From Niveispirillum sp943370215 (GTDB lineage Bacteria > Pseudomonadota > Alphaproteobacteria > Azospirillales > Azospirillaceae): DNA of 64,000 nucleotides. Positions 41,857 through 51,832 of the stretch are shown one piece after another (position 1 is the first letter of the stretch; each line of letters starts with the position of its first letter). The stretch is from positions 37,789 to 101,788 of the forward strand of contig CALRQC020000020.1 in the NCBI GenBank assembly GCA_943370215.1, in the 5' to 3' direction. The notes under the pieces are model-generated. The model made no database searches and was not told where the DNA came from. It saw only the letters and a program-made list of their open reading frames with translations. A program made the position numbers and the translations under genes.

Positions 41857-44800
41857 ATGACCAACCAAGATTCCAGTTTCCGCCCCTATCCCGCCGCCGA
41901 ACCCAACCCGGATTTCCCCCGGATTGAGGAAGAGGTGCAGCGGATTTGGAAGGAAAACGGGGTCTTCCAGCAGTCGGTGGATTTCCGCCCGCTGGAACAG
42001 GATGGCAAGCACAATGAATTCGTCTTCTATGACGGCCCGCCGTTCGCCAACGGCCTGCCGCATTATGGCCATCTGGTCACCGGCTATGTGAAGGATCTGG
42101 TGCCGCGCTACCAGACCATGAAGGGCCGCAAGGTCGAACGCCGTTTCGGCTGGGACTGCCACGGCCTGCCGGCGGAGCTGCAGTCCGAAAAGGAACTGGG
42201 CGTTTCCGGGCGTCATGACATCCTGAAATACGGCATCGACAAGTTCAACGCCCACTGCCAGGTGTCGGTGCTGCGCTTTACCCAGGAATGGGAATATTAC
42301 GTCACGCGCCAGGGCCGTTGGGTCGATTTCCAGAATGATTACAAGACCATGGACATCACGTTCATGGAAAGCGTGATGTGGGCCTTCAAGCAGCTCTGGG
42401 ATAAGGGGCTGGTCTATGAAGGCTATCGCGTCGTGCCCTATAGCTGGGCCGTGGAATCGCCGCTCTCCAACTTTGAAACCCGGTTGGATAATTCCTACCG
42501 CGAACGGCAAGACCCGGCGCTGACGGTGCGGTTCCGCCTGGATGCGCGTGACGGCGATGCCGGCCCGCTCGATATCCTGGCCTGGACGACCACGCCCTGG
42601 ACCCTGCCGTCCAACCTTGCTTTGGCTGTCGGGCCAGAGATCGAATACGCGGTCATGCGCAAGGGCGATGACCGGCTGATCCTGGCCAGCAGCGCCATTG
42701 GCAAATATGCCAAGGAACTGGAAGGCTATGAGCAGGAATCGACGCTGACGGCGGAAGACCTGCGCGGTCGCACCTACGAGCCGATCTTCCCCTATTTCAA
42801 GGGGTTGGAGAAGGCGCACCAGATTCTGGTGGCGGATTTCGTCACCACCGGTGACGGCGTGGGCATCGTGCATCTGGCCCCGGGCTTTGGTGAGGATGAC
42901 TTGGCCGTCTGTAAGGCCAACGGCCTGCCGGTGAAGGTGCCGGTGGATGTGGCCGGCAACTTCACCGCCGAAGTGTCCGATTATGTCGGCCTGAATGTGA
43001 TCGAGGCCAACAAGCCGATCATCCAGGATTTGAAGGCGCGGGGCGTCGTGCTGCGGCACGAAACCTACCTGCACAATTATCCGCATTGCTGGCGCACCGA
43101 TCAGCCGCTGATCTACAAGGCGGTGAATAGCTGGTACGTCGAGGTTTCCAAGTTCAAGGACCGGATGGTCGAGCTGAACCAGCAGCAGATCAACTGGATT
43201 CCCGGCCATGTGAAGGATGGTTCCTTTGGCAATTGGCTGGCCAATGCGCGTGACTGGAACATCTCCCGCAACCGGTTCTGGGGTTCGCCCATCCCGGTCT
43301 GGCGCAGCGATGACCCCCGATATCCGCGCATCGACGTGTACGGTTCCATCGCCGAACTGGAACGCGATTTCGGCGTGAAGGTCACTGACCTGCATCGCCC
43401 GGCCATCGACCATCTGACCCGCCCCAACCCGGACGATCCGACCGGCCAGTCGATGATGCGCCGCGTTGAAGACGTTCTGGATTGCTGGTTCGAAAGCGGC
43501 TCCATGCCGTTCGCCCAGCAGCATTACCCGTTTGAGAATAAGGAACGGTTCGAGCGCAACTTCCCCGCTGACTTCATCGTTGAATATGTGGCCCAGACAC
43601 GCGGCTGGTTCTACACGCTGATGGTGCTGTCCACGGCCCTGTTCGACTGTGCGCCGTTCAAGAACGTCATCTGCCATGGGGTGGTGCTGGACGAGGATAA
43701 GCAGAAGCTGTCCAAGCGTCTGCGTAACTATCCCGACCCGGTGGAGGTGTTGAACAACCAGGGTGCCGACGCGCTGCGCTGGTATCTGGTGTCCAGCCCC
43801 CTGATGGTGGGCGGCGATCTGGCCATGCCCAAGGATGCGCGCGGCATTGCCCAGGCCCTGCGCCAGGGCGTGCTGCCGTTGTGGAACGCCTATAGCTTCT
43901 ACACGCTCTACGCCAATATTGATCAGGTCAACGGCACCATCCGTGCCGACCAGAAGGGCCTGCTGGATCGCTATATCCTGGCCAAGACGCGGGAGCTGGT
44001 GGAAGGCATTGAAGGCCGGCTGGACAGCTACGACTTGCCCGGTGCCTATGCGCTGGTCGCCGGCTATTACGACGCGCTGAACAACTGGTATATCCGCCGT
44101 TCGCGCTCCCGCTTCTGGCGGGAAGTGGGCGAGGGGGAGGCCCAGGATAAGCGCGATGCTTATGACACGCTGTACACCTGTCTGGTGACGGTGACCAAGG
44201 CGCTGGCCCCGATGCTGCCGCATGTGACGGAGCGGATTTATACCGCTTTGACGGGCGAAGCCTCGGTGCATCTGGCCGATTGGCCGGATGTGTCGCACTT
44301 GCCGTCTGATCATGAGCTGACCAGCCAGATCGACCTTGTGCGGGAAATCTGTGCCGCCACCATGTCGCTGCGCGAGGCCAAGAAGCTGCGCATCCGCCTG
44401 CCGCTGCGCACGCTGACCATCGTTCACCCGGATGCCGACCGGCTGAAGGGCCAGTTCGACGCCGTGCTGGGGGCGCTGGTGGCGGATGAGGTGAACGTCA
44501 AGAACGTGCTGGTCTCCGCCGACATCAGCCTCGTCGGCACCCGCCAACTGGCGGTGAATGCTGCCGTCGTCGGCCCGAAGGTCGGCCCGAAGATGAAGGA
44601 GGTGATGGCGGCATCCAAGCAGGGCAAATGGACCGACAAGGGTGACGGTACGGTTGAACTGGCTGGTGTCGTGCTGGAAGCCGGTGATTTCGACATCCGC
44701 ATCCAGGCCAAGGAAGGCACCCACGCCGCCCGCTTTGCCGGCGGCAAGGGCGTGGTGGTGCTGGATGTGACCGTGGATGCGGAGCTGGAGGCGGAAGGCT

Positions 44801-45051
44801 GGGCACGCGACTTCGTGCGCGCCGTGCAGTCCACCCGCAAGGATTCAGGCTTCCAGGTCACCGACCGCATCACCATCACCACTCAGGTGCCCGATGCGGT
44901 GGCCGGTGCCTTGGCGACCCATGCGGAAACCATCAAGCGCGAAACCCTGGCGCTGGATCTGGTGGTGAACCCGGCCCAGTTGCCCGAGGGGGCGATCTCC
45001 GTCGATCTGTCCGGTGCCAGCATCGAACTGGCGCTGGCCAAGGCCAACTGA
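41857..45051 (+). CDS. ileS: Isoleucyl-tRNA synthetase, eukaryote-like class
   Basis: 1064 aa from ATG 41857; an upstream in-frame start at 41806 is less likely. Class I features are HYGH at residues 69-72 (FANGLPHYGHLV) and KLSKR at 617-621. FGWDCHGLPAELQSEKELG, the CP1 editing domain (AWTTTPWTLPSNLALAVGPEIEYAV) and GFGEDDLAVC follow. The C-terminal part (DEVNVKNVLVSADISLVGTRQLAVNAAVVGPKVG) and overall block order resemble the eukaryote-like IleRS2 type and the protein lacks the zinc-finger C terminus of the common bacterial type. IleRS2 enzymes are typically mupirocin-tolerant. Class assignment is by eye. Confidence 0.93.
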   Translation: MTNQDSSFRPYPAAEPNPDFPRIEEEVQRIWKENGVFQQSVDFRPLEQDGKHNEFVFYDGPPFANGLPHYGHLVTGYVKDLVPRYQTMKGRKVERRFGWDCHGLPAELQSEKELGVSGRHDILKYGIDKFNAHCQVSVLRFTQEWEYYVTRQGRWVDFQNDYKTMDITFMESVMWAFKQLWDKGLVYEGYRVVPYSWAVESPLSNFETRLDNSYRERQDPALTVRFRLDARDGDAGPLDILAWTTTPWTLPSNLALAVGPEIEYAVMRKGDDRLILASSAIGKYAKELEGYEQESTLTAEDLRGRTYEPIFPYFKGLEKAHQILVADFVTTGDGVGIVHLAPGFGEDDLAVCKANGLPVKVPVDVAGNFTAEVSDYVGLNVIEANKPIIQDLKARGVVLRHETYLHNYPHCWRTDQPLIYKAVNSWYVEVSKFKDRMVELNQQQINWIPGHVKDGSFGNWLANARDWNISRNRFWGSPIPVWRSDDPRYPRIDVYGSIAELERDFGVKVTDLHRPAIDHLTRPNPDDPTGQSMMRRVEDVLDCWFESGSMPFAQQHYPFENKERFERNFPADFIVEYVAQTRGWFYTLMVLSTALFDCAPFKNVICHGVVLDEDKQKLSKRLRNYPDPVEVLNNQGADALRWYLVSSPLMVGGDLAMPKDARGIAQALRQGVLPLWNAYSFYTLYANIDQVNGTIRADQKGLLDRYILAKTRELVEGIEGRLDSYDLPGAYALVAGYYDALNNWYIRRSRSRFWREVGEGEAQDKRDAYDTLYTCLVTVTKALAPMLPHVTERIYTALTGEASVHLADWPDVSHLPSDHELTSQIDLVREICAATMSLREAKKLRIRLPLRTLTIVHPDADRLKGQFDAVLGALVADEVNVKNVLVSADISLVGTRQLAVNAAVVGPKVGPKMKEVMAASKQGKWTDKGDGTVELAGVVLEAGDFDIRIQAKEGTHAARFAGGKGVVVLDVTVDAELEAEGWARDFVRAVQSTRKDSGFQVTDRITITTQVPDAVAGALATHAETIKRETLALDLVVNPAQLPEGAISVDLSGASIELALAKAN

Positions 45052-45052
45052 G

Positions 45053-46279
45053 ATGGCTGAAGAGCTGGCGTCGGTATTGGCGGAACTGCGGGCGCTGCTG
45101 CTGGATGGGGAGGGGCTGGTCAGGGCCACAGCCTCTGGCCGGCAGCGCAATACCAGCCCGCCCTGGCGCCGGCTGGAACTGCGGCCCGTGGCGCTGAAGG
45201 CGGGCCAACGCCTTCAGCGCGTCGCCTATGATGAACGGCAGGCGCACACGGCCAACGCCGCCTATGGCGATGAGGCTGAAACCATGGTGGATGAGGCCCT
45301 GTCCCAGGGTTTCGCCAACTGGCATGTGGAAAGCACCGCCGGCACCGTGCAGCTTCGCATCACCAAGAAGGGTGAGCCGATGGTCAGCCGAGCCAAGCCG
45401 GCCGCCCCGGTGGAACGCGAGCTGTCCCACAACCGGGCCAAGGCGCGGCTGCTGGACCCGGCGGACCCGTTCTGGCAGGCGATTGGCATTGCCGATGCCG
45501 ATGGCCGCATCAAGCCGACCAAACAGGACAAGTTCCGCCAGGTAGAGGAATTCCTGCGCGCCCTGGATGCGGTTTTAAAGCCGGAACAATTGCCGGGCGA
45601 CCGCCCGCTGCGCGTGGTCGATCTCGGCTGCGGCAACGCCTATCTCACCTTCGCCGCCTATCGCTTCCTGGCCCATGTGCGTGGGTTGGAGGTGGATATG
45701 GTGGGCGTGGATGTGAAGCGGCAGGCCCGCGAACGCAACAGCGCCCTGTCGGCGCAACTGGGCTGGGATGGCTTGCGCTTCCTGGAAGGCACCATCGCCG
45801 ACGCCCCGCTGGACGGGGCCGATGTGGTGCTGGCCCTGCACGCCTGCGACACCGCCACCGATGATGCGCTGGCCCGCGCCGTGGCCTGGAAGGCGCGCTT
45901 TGTGCTGGCGGCCCCCTGCTGCCACCATGATTTGCAAAAGCAACTCCGCGCCGCCGAACCGCCGGCCCCCTATGGCTTGGTGACGCGCCATGGCATCCTG
46001 CGGGAACGGCTGGCCGATGCGCTGACCGACGCGCTGCGCGCGGCCCTGATGCGGCTGTCCGGTTATCGGGCGGAGATTGTGGAATTCATCGGCAGCGAAC
46101 ATACCCCGCGCAACACCCTGTTGCGCGCCACCTTCACCGGTGGGGCAGGGGATAAGGATGTGCTGGCCGATTACCGCGCCCTGATCAACGAATGGAAGGT
46201 GCGCCCGCGTCTGGCCCAGTTGCTGGGGCTGGAAGGGTCGGGGCTGGAACTGCCCAAGGCTGGGGATGTGGAGTTTTAA
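45053..46279 (+). CDS. Class I SAM-dependent methyltransferase (Methyltransf_32/METTL25-like)
   Basis: 408 aa from ATG 45053, two bases after the ileS stop, so probably co-transcribed with it. The SAM-binding motif I is RVVDLGCGNAYLTFAAYRFL. VVLALHACDTATDDALARAVAWKARFVLAAPCCHHDLQKQL has the HACD and PCCHHD signatures of the Methyltransf_32 family that includes METTL25/RRNAD1. An N-terminal 150-residue domain of unknown role (with SHNRAKARLLDPADPFWQAIGIADADGRIKPTKQDKFRQVEEFL) precedes it. RNA is the likely substrate by family; the exact target is unknown. Confidence 0.85.
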   Translation: MAEELASVLAELRALLLDGEGLVRATASGRQRNTSPPWRRLELRPVALKAGQRLQRVAYDERQAHTANAAYGDEAETMVDEALSQGFANWHVESTAGTVQLRITKKGEPMVSRAKPAAPVERELSHNRAKARLLDPADPFWQAIGIADADGRIKPTKQDKFRQVEEFLRALDAVLKPEQLPGDRPLRVVDLGCGNAYLTFAAYRFLAHVRGLEVDMVGVDVKRQARERNSALSAQLGWDGLRFLEGTIADAPLDGADVVLALHACDTATDDALARAVAWKARFVLAAPCCHHDLQKQLRAAEPPAPYGLVTRHGILRERLADALTDALRAALMRLSGYRAEIVEFIGSEHTPRNTLLRATFTGGAGDKDVLADYRALINEWKVRPRLAQLLGLEGSGLELPKAGDVEF

Positions 46280-46300
46280 AAAGAGCGCGGCCTTTCCATC

Positions 46301-46346
46301 TCTTTCCACCATCACCCCGGTCTGCGCCGGGGTGATGGTGGAAAGA
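46301..46346. repeat. Palindromic intergenic repeat, copy 5
   Basis: Perfect 20-bp inverted repeat (TCTTTCCACCATCACCCCGG and complement) around TCTGCG, between the convergent methyltransferase and unknown-protein genes. The outer arms extend the shared ATCACCCCGG core with TCTTTCCACC, so it could also terminate transcription in both directions. Confidence 0.9.
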
Positions 46347-46364
46347 GCCTCACCTGAATGATCC

Positions 46365-47324
46365 TCACTTCGGCGCCGGGCGCGATGCCAGGCGCCATTG
46401 CTTGGCCTGGGAGAAGTTGCGGGCCAGGAACTGATAGGTCTTTTTCAGTACCGCTTCGAACGGCCCACCTTTTTCGGTGGCCACCATTTCCCAATCCTCG
46501 AAAATTTCTTCCCAGGGCAGCAGGGTCTGATGCAGATCGTCCCGCATCTCCCTGATGTAGCGGATATTCAACTCATATTTGCCCAGCATGGAGAGGACTT
46601 CGCCGGTCTGCGCATCCACCTGGGCGAAGCGGTTTTCAATATCCGTCATCGGCGGCAGGCTCAGCGTCTGCATCCGGATGATCTCTTCGCGCAGGTTGCG
46701 CTCGTTCTTATAGACGCGGTGGGCGACATCCAGCCCGTTGCGCACGTCGCGTAATTTGCTGCCCCGCTCCCGCAGTGCCTCGATATAGGAAAGCTCCTTG
46801 GCCAGTCCTTCGATGCGGCTTTCCACCACCTCGTCCGGGTCGCCGGTCAGGGCAAGCTTGTTGGCGATGACCTTGAACGCCTCCTTCACACGGGCTTTGG
46901 TGGAAGGGTCGCCGACCAATTGTTCCAATTCCGCCGGCGAGGAAATCACCGATTCGCCACCGGTTAGCCATGTCACCATCTGCACGGTCAGGCGGGCCTT
47001 GGCGATGTTGTAATGTCGGTCATCCACCCGCCAACTGGCGGTGCCGTCGATCAGCTCGTTGGGGATTGTATCGCCGGGGCGGATTTCCCGCACATATTTC
47101 AACCCCTTGACCACCATGTCCAGCAACTGGCCGTCAAAGGATTTCGGATCGATCTTGAATTCGTTGCCCAGCTTGTCGATGGCGACCTCAGCCTCCACCT
47201 TGCCAAGCTTGAAGCGCATCACCGCTTCCTCGGTCGATTTCGAGAGCACGAACCGGCAGCCTTCCAGGGTGAAGACCTTATGGTCGAACAGGAAATGGGT
47301 GCTCCGGTTCGGGTTGGGGTCCAT
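46365..47324 (-). CDS. Conserved protein of unknown function, full-length paralogue of the first gene
   Basis: 319 aa from ATG 47324 (TTG 47342 would add six residues). Not recognised as a known domain. It has STHFLFDHKVFTLEG, GLKYVREIRPGDTIP, GTASWRVDDRHYNIAKARLTVQMVTWL, and a helical C-terminal half rich in charged residues (IEGLAKELSYIEALRERGSKLRD, KYELNIRYIREMRDDL) likely to form a coiled coil. No signal peptide or membrane segment. It is transcribed alone, convergent with the methyltransferase gene. The partial gene at 1-615 is its paralogue. Function unknown; a structural or regulatory cytoplasmic role is possible. Confidence 0.75.
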   Translation of the reverse strand: MDPNPNRSTHFLFDHKVFTLEGCRFVLSKSTEEAVMRFKLGKVEAEVAIDKLGNEFKIDPKSFDGQLLDMVVKGLKYVREIRPGDTIPNELIDGTASWRVDDRHYNIAKARLTVQMVTWLTGGESVISSPAELEQLVGDPSTKARVKEAFKVIANKLALTGDPDEVVESRIEGLAKELSYIEALRERGSKLRDVRNGLDVAHRVYKNERNLREEIIRMQTLSLPPMTDIENRFAQVDAQTGEVLSMLGKYELNIRYIREMRDDLHQTLLPWEEIFEDWEMVATEKGGPFEAVLKKTYQFLARNFSQAKQWRLASRPAPK

Positions 47325-47529
47325 GGTGCCAAGCTCTATCAATTAAAGAAAACAGGGAATCACACTGCTTTATCACGGATGAAAGCAGCACGAACGAACA
47401 ATAGCCGCTGATGCGCCCATGTGACGCCGACATGGGCGATTGCACGCGCGTTGTTTTCCCCTCTTTCGCGGGTGCGGTCGGGCGGGTTAGCTTGGAGATC
47501 AAACCTTCATGAAGAGTTAACGGAACCCG

Positions 47530-48327
<798 letters not shown>

Positions 48328-48444
48328 GCCCGCTGACAGGCTTGACGCCGGGGGATCGGCCCCGGAAAACTGTTTTATGATAATCAAACCAATATCAAGC
48401 AATCCAAAAGGGGCCAATGCCCCGGGGTGTCGGAGGGTGTGGGG

Positions 48445-49323
48445 ATGAAGAGTTGGATCGCGGCGCTGGGGCTGGCCTGTGTCACCCTGCTGGGCGGATG
48501 CGGCAAGGAAGAGGCGGCCAAACAGGCGGCCCCGGCGGCGGCCGACAGCGTGCCCAACCCGCTGCGGGTCGCCACCGAAGGCGCCTATCCCCCCTATAAT
48601 ATGGTGGATGCCAGCGGCAATCTGGTTGGTTTCGAAATCGATATGATGAAGGATATCTGCCGTCGCATGAAGGTGGAATGTCAGTTCGTCGCCACCGCCT
48701 GGGACGGGATGATCCCGGCCCTGCAGGCCGGTCGTTTCGATGTCGTGGTCGCCGGCATGTCGATCACGGAGGAGCGGCTGCAGGCCGTCGATTTCTCCGA
48801 CGGCTATACCACCACCCCGGCCTATCTGGTGTCGGCCAACAGCAACCCGCTCCAGAAGGAGGATTACGGGGTGCCGAAGGTGGACCTGTCCAGCATGAGC
48901 CCGGAGTCGCAGGCGGCGCTGGACAAGCTGCGCGGGCTGTTGAAGGGCAAGGTGATGGGCGTGCAGACGGCCACCATCCACGCCAATTTCGCCGAGAAAT
49001 ATCTGGGCGATGTGGTGGATCTGCGCCGTTATGACACCCAGGAACAGTTGGCGCTGGATATGCAAAGCGGCCGGATCGAGGTGGGGCTGGCCGATGCCGT
49101 CACCTGGAACGCCTTCCTGCAGCGCCCGGAGGGCAAGGATTACAGCTTCTTCGGCCCCGGTTTCGATGGCGGCCTGTTCGGCCGTGGCCAGGGGGTTGCC
49201 CTGGTGAAGGGCCGCACGGCGCTGAAGACGGCGCTGAACAGCGCCATCAAGGAAATGAAGGCCGACGGCACCATGAAGACCATGTCGGTGCAATGGTTCG
49301 GCTTTGACACCTCCATGCCCTGA
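48445..49323 (+). CDS. Polar amino-acid-binding lipoprotein of the ABC transporter
   Basis: 292 aa from ATG 48445 with GGAGGGTGTGGGG upstream. The N terminus MKSWIAALGLACVTLLGGC is a lipoprotein signal (lipobox LGGC), unusual among Gram-negative binding proteins, which are more often soluble. The periplasmic binding fold has LRVATEGAYPPYNMVDASGNLVGFEIDMMKDICRRM, DVVVAGMSITEERLQAVDFSDGYTTTPAYLVS, and GRIEVGLADAVTWNAFLQRPEG, the lysine/arginine/ornithine/histidine binding type. It delivers amino acids to the permeases encoded next. Confidence 0.92.
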   Translation: MKSWIAALGLACVTLLGGCGKEEAAKQAAPAAADSVPNPLRVATEGAYPPYNMVDASGNLVGFEIDMMKDICRRMKVECQFVATAWDGMIPALQAGRFDVVVAGMSITEERLQAVDFSDGYTTTPAYLVSANSNPLQKEDYGVPKVDLSSMSPESQAALDKLRGLLKGKVMGVQTATIHANFAEKYLGDVVDLRRYDTQEQLALDMQSGRIEVGLADAVTWNAFLQRPEGKDYSFFGPGFDGGLFGRGQGVALVKGRTALKTALNSAIKEMKADGTMKTMSVQWFGFDTSMP

Positions 49324-49359
49324 CATGCTGTGCTTTCTGACATCCCAACTGGATGAGCC

Positions 49360-50070
49360 ATGCTTGATCTGTTGAGTTACGGCGCCACCGGTTGGGGCGA
49401 TGAGCTGTTGCAGGGTGCCGGCATGACCCTGCTGGTGGCGGTGCTGGCCTATCTGATCGGGCTGGGGGCCGGCTGCCTGACGGCGGCGGCCAAGCTGTCC
49501 GGGCCGCTGCCGCTGCGCTGGCTGGCCGCGACCTACACCACCGTGGTGCGCGGCGTGCCGGCCTTGCTGGTGATCTGGCTGCTATTCTATGGCGGTTCCG
49601 GCCTGATCGGCTGGATGGCGCTTCTGTTCGGCTATGGCGGGCGGGTGGAATTGTCGGCCTTTGCCGTCGGTGTTGCCTCGGTCGGGCTGGTCTCGGGCGC
49701 CTATGCGGCAGAGGTGATCCGGGGGGCGGTGCAGGCCGTGCCGAAGGGCCAGTTGGAGGCGGCGCGGGCGCTGGGGATGCACCGGCTGCTGATCCTGCGC
49801 CGCATCCTGGCCCCGCAGGCCCTGCGCTATGCCCTGCCGGGCCTGGGCAATGTCTGGCAGATGACCCTGAAGGATACCACGCTGGTGTCGGTCGTTTCGT
49901 TGGCGGAATTGATGCGGCAGGCCTATGTCGCCAGCGGTTCCACCCGCCAGCCCTTCTTCTTCTATCTGGTGGCGGCCCTGATCTATCTGGTCATGACCAC
50001 CCTGTCGGAAACGGGATTCCGGGCCCTGTCGCGCCGGGCCGATCGCGGCGTCCGCCGCGCTGCGGCATAA
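49360..50070 (+). CDS. Polar amino-acid ABC transporter permease (HisQ-like)
   Basis: 236 aa with five or six membrane helices. The EAA loop is GAVQAVPKGQLEAARALGMHRLLILRRILAPQALRYALPGLGNVWQMTLKDTTLVSVVSLAELMRQAYVA, typical of the HisMQ subfamily. It starts 36 bp after the binding-protein gene and precedes a second permease by 15 bp. The two permeases form the membrane heterodimer. Confidence 0.93.
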   Translation: MLDLLSYGATGWGDELLQGAGMTLLVAVLAYLIGLGAGCLTAAAKLSGPLPLRWLAATYTTVVRGVPALLVIWLLFYGGSGLIGWMALLFGYGGRVELSAFAVGVASVGLVSGAYAAEVIRGAVQAVPKGQLEAARALGMHRLLILRRILAPQALRYALPGLGNVWQMTLKDTTLVSVVSLAELMRQAYVASGSTRQPFFFYLVAALIYLVMTTLSETGFRALSRRADRGVRRAAA

Positions 50071-50085
50071 GGGGAGGGGCCCAAC

Positions 50086-50757
50086 ATGGATATGATCCTG
50101 TCTTCCCTGCCGTCGCTGGCTTCCGGTGCCTGGTTGACCTTGCAACTGGTGGTGCTGTCGCTGGCGCTGGGGCTGCTTTTGTCGGTGGGTGTGGCGCTGG
50201 CGCGGCTGTCGGCCAATGGCATTTTGCGGGCGCCGGCCATCGCCTTCATCTTCCTGTTCCGCTCCACCCCGCTGCTGGTGCAAATTTTCCTGATCTTCTA
50301 TGGTGCCAGCCAGTTCGCGGCCGTGCGGGAGAGTTTCCTCTGGCCGGTGCTGCGGGAACCTTACTGGTGCGCCATCATCGCGCTGACCCTGAATAATGCG
50401 GCCTATACGGGGGAAATCCTGCGCGGTGGCATCCAGTCCGTGCCGTTCGGCCAGATCGAGGCGGCGCGTGCCTTGGGGATGCACCGGCTGCTGCTGTTCC
50501 GCCGCATCGTGCTGCCCCAGGCCTTCCGCCAGATTTTGCCGGCCTATGGTAATGAGATGATCCAGATGGTGCAGGCCACCTCGCTGGCCAGCACCATCAC
50601 CCTGGTGGAACTGACCGGTGCCGCCCGCACCATCGCCTCGCGCAGTTTCCAGCCGTTGGAAATTTTTGTGATTGCCGGCCTGTTCTATCTGGCGATGAAT
50701 TTTGTTATCGCTCAGGCCGTGCGCTGGGGCGAAAAGCGGCTGGCGCACGCAGGCTGA
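50086..50757 (+). CDS. Polar amino-acid ABC transporter permease (HisM-like)
   Basis: 223 aa, helices LTLQLVVLSLALGLLLSVGVALARLS and IAFIFLFRSTPLLVQIFLIFYG, and the EAA loop GGIQSVPFGQIEAARALGMHRLLLFRRIVLPQAFRQILPAYGNEMIQMVQATSLASTITLVELTGAARTIASRSFQ. It is the last gene of the four-gene importer and ends 15 bp before a convergent small gene. Confidence 0.93.
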   Translation: MDMILSSLPSLASGAWLTLQLVVLSLALGLLLSVGVALARLSANGILRAPAIAFIFLFRSTPLLVQIFLIFYGASQFAAVRESFLWPVLREPYWCAIIALTLNNAAYTGEILRGGIQSVPFGQIEAARALGMHRLLLFRRIVLPQAFRQILPAYGNEMIQMVQATSLASTITLVELTGAARTIASRSFQPLEIFVIAGLFYLAMNFVIAQAVRWGEKRLAHAG

Positions 50758-50772
50758 GGGGGGCTTCAAGCC

Positions 50773-51087
50773 CTATCGATGCACCACCAGCGTCACCTTG
50801 TCGTTCATCACGTCCAGCAGCTTGGTGGATTTGGTGGGCAGCGGGATGCGCTGGTTGATGCAGAACATGATCAGGGCGGCGGTCAGCGGCTGGTTATCCA
50901 CCCAGGCCACCTGGCGGGAATTGTCATCACGGGCGAAATGCACGGCACAGCGCACGGGATCCTGCATCACCTCAATGCGGATGACGCTGCCAGGGGGCAG
51001 AGGGCTGCCGGCGCTGCGGTGATATTCCACCACCGCGCGGATAACCTCTTCCTGTGAAAACAGAATATGGCGAATCTCAATCGGCAT
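50773..51087 (-). CDS. Conserved small protein of unknown function
   Basis: 104 aa, ATG preceded by GGGGAT. I do not recognise a domain. The protein is soluble and mixed alpha/beta in appearance (IEIRHILFSQEEVIRAVVEYHRSAG, VIRIEVMQDPVRCAVHFARDDNSRQVAWVDNQPLTAALIMFCINQRIPLP). Similar small proteins are common singletons in Rhodospirillales by my recollection, which is not proof. It lies between the ABC transporter and tRNA-Ala, transcribed toward the transporter. Confidence 0.7.
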   Translation of the reverse strand: MPIEIRHILFSQEEVIRAVVEYHRSAGSPLPPGSVIRIEVMQDPVRCAVHFARDDNSRQVAWVDNQPLTAALIMFCINQRIPLPTKSTKLLDVMNDKVTLVVHR

Positions 51088-51245
51088 GATGTATCCCCGG
51101 TTCGGCGGGGAAAATACCCAGTCGGGGATCAGGATGCCATCGTCTATATCGATTTGATATAAAATTGATGTTGCAACGTCATGCCTAAGGCGCTTGCCGG
51201 CAACAGCATCAAAATGGTCAGATTTTTGATTTATGGGGGGGGGGA

Positions 51246-51321
51246 TGGTGGAGCCGAGGAGGATCGAACTCCCGACCTACGCATTGCGAACGCGTCGCTC
51301 TCCCAGCTGAGCTACGGCCCC
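51246..51321 (-). tRNA. tRNA-Ala (anticodon CGC)
   Basis: On the minus strand a 76-nt cloverleaf starts GGGGCCG and ends CGGCTCC-ACCA, so CCA is encoded. The anticodon loop TTCGCAA between ACGCG and TGCGT gives CGC. The D arm AGCTCAGCTGGGAGAGC and T arm GGGAGTTCGATCCTCC are standard. A run of ten G sits just beyond the 3' end. Confidence 0.96.
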
Positions 51322-51535
51322 ACATTATCCCTAAGGCTTCGCTGCCGTGGCTGGCGAAGCGGCGCGGATAATGCGCATCCGCCCCGGGCCTGTCAAGCAT
51401 CTGATTTCAGGTTTTTCGATCAGGGAAAGCGCCTTGTGTCGCAACTTCCGGGCTCGGGCCCCTGGACAGGGGCGGGGGGCGGCATTACGTTCCAGAACGG
51501 GTGCGGCCGATGCCGCCAACAGCGCCGGGAAGACC

Positions 51536-51829
51536 ATGGAGCCGCTTTTTCACACCATCTTCCAGATCCTGTACGTGGTGCTGGACCTGTATGTCTGGGT
51601 GCTGATCATTTCCGCTGTGCTTAGCTGGCTGATCGCCTTCAATGTCATCAATACCCATAACCGGTTCATCTATACGGTCAGCGACATGCTGTACCGGCTG
51701 ACCGAACCGGTGCTGCGGCCCATCCGCAATGTGCTGCCCAATCTGGGCGGATTGGACCTGTCGCCCATCGTGCTGATTCTGGCCATCATGTTTGCCCAGC
51801 GTCTGCTGGTGAATTACGGGATGATCTGA
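51536..51829 (+). CDS. YggT-family membrane protein
   Basis: 97 aa from ATG 51536, which follows GGGAAGACC; the open frame further upstream has no credible start. Two hydrophobic segments (ILYVVLDLYVWVLIISAVLSWLI and DLSPIVLILAIMFAQRLLV) surround the YggT core LTEPVLRPIRNVLPNLGGLDLSP. Role in the membrane is poorly defined; relatives are implicated in osmotic shock tolerance and cell shape. The DUF167 gene follows by 3 bp, the usual yggT-yggU pairing. Confidence 0.92.
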   Translation: MEPLFHTIFQILYVVLDLYVWVLIISAVLSWLIAFNVINTHNRFIYTVSDMLYRLTEPVLRPIRNVLPNLGGLDLSPIVLILAIMFAQRLLVNYGMI

Positions 51830-51832
51830 CCC

